DNA from: Companilactobacillus musae
GTDB lineage: Bacteria > Bacillota > Bacilli > Lactobacillales > Lactobacillaceae
Direction of reading: 5' to 3'
DNA: 49,425 nucleotides
Assembly (NCBI RefSeq): GCF_003967595.1
Contig: NZ_BIFW01000013.1
Span: forward strand, 1 to 49,425
Within the stretch, counting starts at the first letter, position 1. Each line of letters begins with the position of its first letter. A model generated the notes under the pieces. The model was not told the origin of the DNA. It saw only the letters and a program-made list of their open reading frames with translations, and did not search any database. Of this stretch, positions 45,599-49,425 are shown piece after piece. A program made the position numbers and the translations under genes.

Positions 45599-48133
45599 AT
45601 GACAATTAGACATAAAAACTATATTCCAGATAACATTGAGGTTTTCGGAGCCAATGCCAATAATTTAAAGAATATTGATGTAGAGATACCGTTGAATTCT
45701 TTTGTGGCTATTACTGGTGTTTCTGGTTCGGGAAAATCTTCTTTAGCGATGGATACAATTTACGCCGAAGGAGCCCGAAAGTATTTAAATGCATTATCCA
45801 CTTATACAAGAAGAAGAATTACTCAAATGGGGCGTTCTGATGTTAAAGATATTAAGAACTTGCCATCAACGATTGCTTTGCGCCAAAGACCAGTAGTTCC
45901 AAGTGTGCGTTCGACTGTCGGTACAATGACAGAAAGTTTGAATATATTAAGATTGATGTATTCAAGATTAGCTTCAGTTGTTTGTCCTAATGGTCATCGA
46001 CTAGAGCCCACTCTAAAAATATCTGAAGTGATGGATCTGCCATCGACTGATGAAGAGATGGGGATGATGACCTGTCCGGTTTGTGGTGCTAAATTTATGG
46101 CCTTTAGTGCTGAAGACTTCGCCTTTAATTCTGAAGGTGCTTGTCCAACTTGTCAGGGGACAGGATTCTTAAAAGAAATTGAATTAGATAAGATCATTCC
46201 TGACCAAAATCTTTCAATTGATGAAGGAGCAATTAGGTCGTGGAATTTGCCCGGACGAACACTTCAAAAAGATATTATTAAGGAATTAGGTGTTAGAACT
46301 AATATTCCATTTAAAGATTTGACTGATAAAGAAAAAGATATTGTCATAAACGGCAAAGAACAAAAAAAAGAAATCTTGGTACCTACTAAAACGGGACGTT
46401 CTTTTAGATTAAATGCTTTGTACGAAAATGCCATTACGGCTGTTAAAAATAGTTTAAAGAGTACCAAGAACGAAAATACTTTAACTCGTTTGGAAAGATT
46501 TTATTCTGAAAAAGTATGTCCTGATTGTCATGGTAGTCGCTTTAATCCTAAATTGTTTAGCAATGAATTAGTAGGTAAGAATATTGCTGAAGTTAGTCAA
46601 TTCACGATTTCTCAATTACGAGATTTTTGCCAAGAGATTATGGATTGGTTGCCTGAAGATATGCAAGCTTTGGGTAAAAATTTGACAACAGAATTATTAG
46701 ATCTTTTGTCACCGATTGTCGACTTAGGATTAAATTATTTATCGATTGCACGAGCCGGAAATACTCTTTCAACTGGTGAACTACAAAGAATTCAATTGGC
46801 ACGAACGATTCGTAATCAAATGACCGGAGTTCTTTATGTTTTGGATGAGCCTAGTGTTGGATTACATCCAGCTAATGTTTCTGGCTTGATCAAAATTTTA
46901 CGAGAATTGGTTAAATTGGGTAATTCTTTAATAGTTGTTGATCATGATACAAGTATTATCGCAGCAGCTGACTATGTAATAGAGATAGGTCCTGATTCAG
47001 GAAAAGATGGTGGTCAGGTTATTACTCATGGAACAGTTCCTGAAATAGAGAACCATCCTGACTCAGTTATTCAGCCCTATTTGACAGGAAAAGCCAATAT
47101 TATTAAACATAGTCAAAGTGAACCATTCACTAAAGGTGAAATTGATATTCAGATAGGCGATCGCTATAACATTCATGATATGACGGCCAAATTTAGTAAA
47201 GAGTCACTTAATGTTGTGTCAGGGATGTCAGGTTCTGGTAAGACTACTTTGATTTTTGAAAGTCTTTTGCCAGCGTTACAAGATAAGATTGAAGGTGAAG
47301 CACTGCCTAAATTCGTTAAATCAGTCGATACGGCCGATTTAAAAAATATCGTTAAAGTCGATTCAGTACCAATAGGAAAAAATGTTCGCTCAACGGTTGG
47401 CACTTATACAAAGATCCTGGATCACTTGAGAAAATTATTTGCAGAATTACCAGAAGCCAAGGCTAAAAAATTTACACCAACTTATTTTTCATATAATAAC
47501 AAGCAAGGTGCTTGTCCAAACTGTGGTGGAACAGGTGTTATTACATTAGATATTCAATATTTACCAGATATGGTACAGACTTGTCCGGTCTGCCATGGAA
47601 ATCGCTATAAGAAAGATATTTTGGATATTACTTGGCATGGTAAGAATATAGCTGAAATATTGGATATGTCTGTTAAAGAAGCAGCAGAGTTCTTTGAGGA
47701 TGTTCCAAATATTAAAAATACTTTAGATGTATTGATCAACATTGGTTTGAGTTATCTCAAATTGGGTGAAAGTACACCAACTTTATCTGGTGGTGAAGCA
47801 CAGCGCCTTAAATTGGTAACTTACATGAAGAAAAGTCAGAAGAATCAACTATTTGTTTTCGATGAACCTAGTGTAGGTTTGCATCCAAAAGATGTTGGTG
47901 TGTTGATGGATGTCTTTAACAGGCTTCTTAAAAAGCACGCTACAATTATTGTTATTGAGCATGATTTAGATATTATTGCCAATGCTGATTATATTAATGA
48001 TTTAGGTCCCGAAGGTGGGATCAACGGTGGTAAGATTGTAGCAACGGGTAATCCGAAAGCGATTGCAGATAATCCAGATAGTTTAACTGGTAAATATCTA
48101 AAAGAGCATTTAAAACTGTTTAATGAATATTAA
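45599..48133 (+). CDS. UvrA-like ABC ATPase (UvrA paralogue)
   Basis: An 844-residue protein, shorter than canonical UvrA (about 940-950). It has two ABC modules: Walker A GVSGSGKSS (40-48) and GMSGSGKTT, with signatures LSTGELQRIQLA and LSGGEAQRLKL and Walker B VLDEPSVGLHP and VFDEPSVGLHP. Six zinc-type CxxC/CxxxH segments are visible (CPNGH, CPVCGAK, CPTCQGTG, CPDCHGSR, CPNCGGTG, CPVCHGNR). The reduced size suggests loss of the UvrB-binding region, as in class II UvrA proteins linked to DNA damage tolerance or drug resistance rather than core excision repair (inference). It starts an operon with a Gfo/Idh/MocA oxidoreductase 14 bases downstream. Confidence 0.88.
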   Translation: MTIRHKNYIPDNIEVFGANANNLKNIDVEIPLNSFVAITGVSGSGKSSLAMDTIYAEGARKYLNALSTYTRRRITQMGRSDVKDIKNLPSTIALRQRPVVPSVRSTVGTMTESLNILRLMYSRLASVVCPNGHRLEPTLKISEVMDLPSTDEEMGMMTCPVCGAKFMAFSAEDFAFNSEGACPTCQGTGFLKEIELDKIIPDQNLSIDEGAIRSWNLPGRTLQKDIIKELGVRTNIPFKDLTDKEKDIVINGKEQKKEILVPTKTGRSFRLNALYENAITAVKNSLKSTKNENTLTRLERFYSEKVCPDCHGSRFNPKLFSNELVGKNIAEVSQFTISQLRDFCQEIMDWLPEDMQALGKNLTTELLDLLSPIVDLGLNYLSIARAGNTLSTGELQRIQLARTIRNQMTGVLYVLDEPSVGLHPANVSGLIKILRELVKLGNSLIVVDHDTSIIAAADYVIEIGPDSGKDGGQVITHGTVPEIENHPDSVIQPYLTGKANIIKHSQSEPFTKGEIDIQIGDRYNIHDMTAKFSKESLNVVSGMSGSGKTTLIFESLLPALQDKIEGEALPKFVKSVDTADLKNIVKVDSVPIGKNVRSTVGTYTKILDHLRKLFAELPEAKAKKFTPTYFSYNNKQGACPNCGGTGVITLDIQYLPDMVQTCPVCHGNRYKKDILDITWHGKNIAEILDMSVKEAAEFFEDVPNIKNTLDVLINIGLSYLKLGESTPTLSGGEAQRLKLVTYMKKSQKNQLFVFDEPSVGLHPKDVGVLMDVFNRLLKKHATIIVIEHDLDIIANADYINDLGPEGGINGGKIVATGNPKAIADNPDSLTGKYLKEHLKLFNEY

Positions 48134-48147
48134 TCTGAGGTGATAGT

Positions 48148-49056
48148 ATGGAAAAAATTGGTGTAATTGGTTTAGGAAATATTGCACAAAAGGCTTATTT
48201 GCCAGTTATGGCAACTTTGCAAGATAAGTATGAATGGCATCTGACAACTAGGAATAAAGCTAAGGGTGAAATGCTTGAAAAAAAGTATGGATTTAAACAT
48301 TTTCATCAAACTTTAACAGAGTTGATAGAAGAAAAACCATTGGCTGTTTTTGTTCATACGCCAACTCAGACACATTTTGAAATTATCAAACAGTTGTTGG
48401 AAAATGAGATTAATGTCTACGTTGATAAACCAGTTTCTGAAGATTTATCAGAAGTTAAAGAGTTGTATAAATTAGCATCAGAGAAAAATCTTATATTAAC
48501 TTGTGGTTTTAATCGTCGATTTGCGCCATTTAATCAAGCATTAAAACAAATTGGAGATAAAAGAACGATAGTCTCAGAGAAGATTCGTGAAAATGCAGTA
48601 CAACCGGCTAAATTTGCCATCTTTGATCTAATGATTCATTCAGTTGATACGGCTGTTTACTTGATGGATGAGAAAATAAAAGATATCAATAACTTTTTAG
48701 TTACTAATGATGGTAATTTAGAACAAGGGTATATTACTTTAACCGGAGAAAAAAGTCAGGCTCAGATTATTACTAATATGATCGGTGGTAGCAACCTTGA
48801 ATTGACAACAGTACAAGGCAATCAGACACGTCAAGTCGTAACTGATTTGGGACGTCTAGAAACCTATCAAACTGGGGTTATAACACAGACATCGTGCCCA
48901 GATTGGGAGAATACTTTAGTAACTAGAGGCTTTGATCCAATTATTAAAGCCTTTCTAAGGGCAGTTTCTACGAATGCTGAAAATCCAGTTAGTCCGGAAT
49001 CAGCAATTTTAAGTCATGAGTTATGTTTCAATCTGGCGAATTCTTTACAGAACTAA
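48148..49056 (+). CDS. Gfo/Idh/MocA family oxidoreductase
   Basis: A 302-residue NAD(P)-dependent enzyme. The Rossmann domain has IGVIGLGNIAQKAYLPVM (GxGxxA-type), then FVHTPTQTHFEI and VYVDKPVSEDLSEV (the conserved EKP-like motif is DKP here). The C-terminal domain contains FNRRFAPFNQ and FDLMIHSVDTAVYLM with the catalytic His region. Family members act on sugars or polyols; the substrate is unknown. The RBS is GAGGTGAT. Co-transcribed with the UvrA-like gene; a functional link between them is not evident. Confidence 0.88.
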   Translation: MEKIGVIGLGNIAQKAYLPVMATLQDKYEWHLTTRNKAKGEMLEKKYGFKHFHQTLTELIEEKPLAVFVHTPTQTHFEIIKQLLENEINVYVDKPVSEDLSEVKELYKLASEKNLILTCGFNRRFAPFNQALKQIGDKRTIVSEKIRENAVQPAKFAIFDLMIHSVDTAVYLMDEKIKDINNFLVTNDGNLEQGYITLTGEKSQAQIITNMIGGSNLELTTVQGNQTRQVVTDLGRLETYQTGVITQTSCPDWENTLVTRGFDPIIKAFLRAVSTNAENPVSPESAILSHELCFNLANSLQN

Positions 49057-49109
49057 TCTATTAAGAAAGACTACTATATATTGTGGCGAACGTATGTATC
49101 TATACAATA

Positions 49110-49125
49110 TGTTCCATGTGAAACA
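49110..49125. promoter_or_regulatory. parS-like site
   Basis: TGTTCCATGTGAAACA differs at one position from the parS consensus TGTTNCACGTGAAACA. It lies 9 kb right of oriC, nearly mirror-placed to the perfect parS at 30792. Likely a weaker ParB site. Confidence 0.7.
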
Positions 49126-49129
49126 ATGC

Positions 49130-49173
49130 AAAATAAAATACTACAGCCGCAAGGGTTACAAGCATTTTATTTT
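49130..49173 (+). terminator. Probable terminator of the uvrA-like operon
   Basis: AAAATAAAAT (49130-49139) pairs exactly with ATTTTATTTT (49164-49173). The stem contains the T-rich tail. It lies 74 bases past the oxidoreductase stop. Confidence 0.5.
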
Positions 49174-49205
49174 ATCGATGCGTACTTAGATTAATTAAAA
49201 GATTG

Positions 49206-49345
49206 ACTTCCAGTGTTGAACCGTGCGATACTACATGACGGTGCCAAACCGAGGTAAGGGTAGAAGGTTGGCGCGAAAGCGTTTGGAAAATCGTCGCACC
49301 TTACCACTTGGAGAATTCTGCAGATGTGTGGAATTCTCCTTTTTT
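49206..49345 (+). ncRNA. Structured RNA with a likely pseudoknot and terminator
   Basis: GC-rich compared with its surroundings. GTGCGA (49223-49228) pairs with TCGCAC (49294-49299), and GGTAAG (49253-49258) pairs with CTTACC (49300-49305). The order is a-b-a'-b', so they form a pseudoknot with coaxial helices. Two small hairpins sit inside: CGGT/ACCG (49239-49251) and CGC-GAAA-GCG (49272-49281). A terminator follows: GGAGAATTC (49310-49318) with GAATTCTCC (49331-49339), then six T. It may be a small RNA or a riboswitch-like leader of a gene beyond the right edge. I do not recognise the family. Confidence 0.5.
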
Positions 49346-49357
49346 CTGCCATTAGTC

Positions 49358-49390
49358 AATAGAGAACATGATATTGTTGGGTTCTCTATT
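49358..49390 (+). terminator. Second hairpin after the structured RNA
   Basis: AATAGAGAAC (49358-49367) pairs perfectly with GTTCTCTATT (49381-49390), then TTG. A weak second terminator or part of the next gene's leader. Confidence 0.45.
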
Positions 49391-49425
49391 TTGATATTGG
49401 GATATAGATAAGAGTCAGAGGATTC

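Noticed and set aside
49223-49411. 62-residue open frame near the right edge
   Set aside because: It covers the structured RNA and its terminators, starts without an RBS and has no recognisable sequence.

Overview
The window is about 49 kb of a low-GC, Gram-positive chromosome centred on the replication origin. The protein sequences, the gene order (rnpA-rpmH | dnaA-dnaN-yaaA-recF-gyrB-gyrA-rpsF-ssb-rpsR) and the surface-protein families (WxL-type, SLAP, DUF1542, MucBP-like) point to a Lactobacillaceae member, possibly Companilactobacillus. The genus is an inference that I cannot test here.

Layout. (1) At 1-300 lies the promoter and leader of an rRNA operon that reads off the left edge. (2) 0.3-11.4 kb carries an ABC-F ATPase, a LytR-CpsA-Psr ligase, an amino-acid permease, a class A penicillin-binding protein behind a membrane-anchored, possibly MapZ-like protein, an unknown anchored protein, and an Rrf2 regulator with a quinone-oxidoreductase-like protein. 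(3) 11.6-16.8 kb is the housekeeping run gdpP-rplI-dnaB-purA. (4) 16.9-29.9 kb is an accessory island between rpsR and gdpP. It holds an XRE regulator with two DUF3278 membrane proteins and a strong palindromic operator, a deleted ISL3-type element, a possible small transcript, a tiny membrane protein, and three roughly 3-kb surface-protein genes. Two of these three are each interrupted by one in-frame stop codon. (5) 29.9-40.0 kb is the left arm from oriC: rpsR, ssb, a perfect parS, rpsF, gyrA, gyrB, recF, yaaA, dnaN, dnaA. (6) oriC is bipartite, with DnaA boxes upstream of dnaA (40.0-40.5 kb) and a second set with a DnaA-trio and an AT-rich unwinding segment between dnaA and dnaN. (7) 40.5-49.4 kb is the right arm: rpmH, rnpA, yidC, mnmE, mnmG, a UvrA paralogue with a Gfo/Idh/MocA oxidoreductase, a parS-like site and a structured RNA ending in a terminator near the right edge.

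Almost every gene is transcribed away from oriC (minus to the left, plus to the right). The exceptions are the permease and one unknown protein.

The most notable observations are the paired nonsense-interrupted adhesin genes, the XRE operator that fills its own promoter spacer, the promoter-to-terminator small transcript beside the IS remnant, and the pseudoknotted RNA at the right edge. No tRNA, complete rRNA or CRISPR array was seen.
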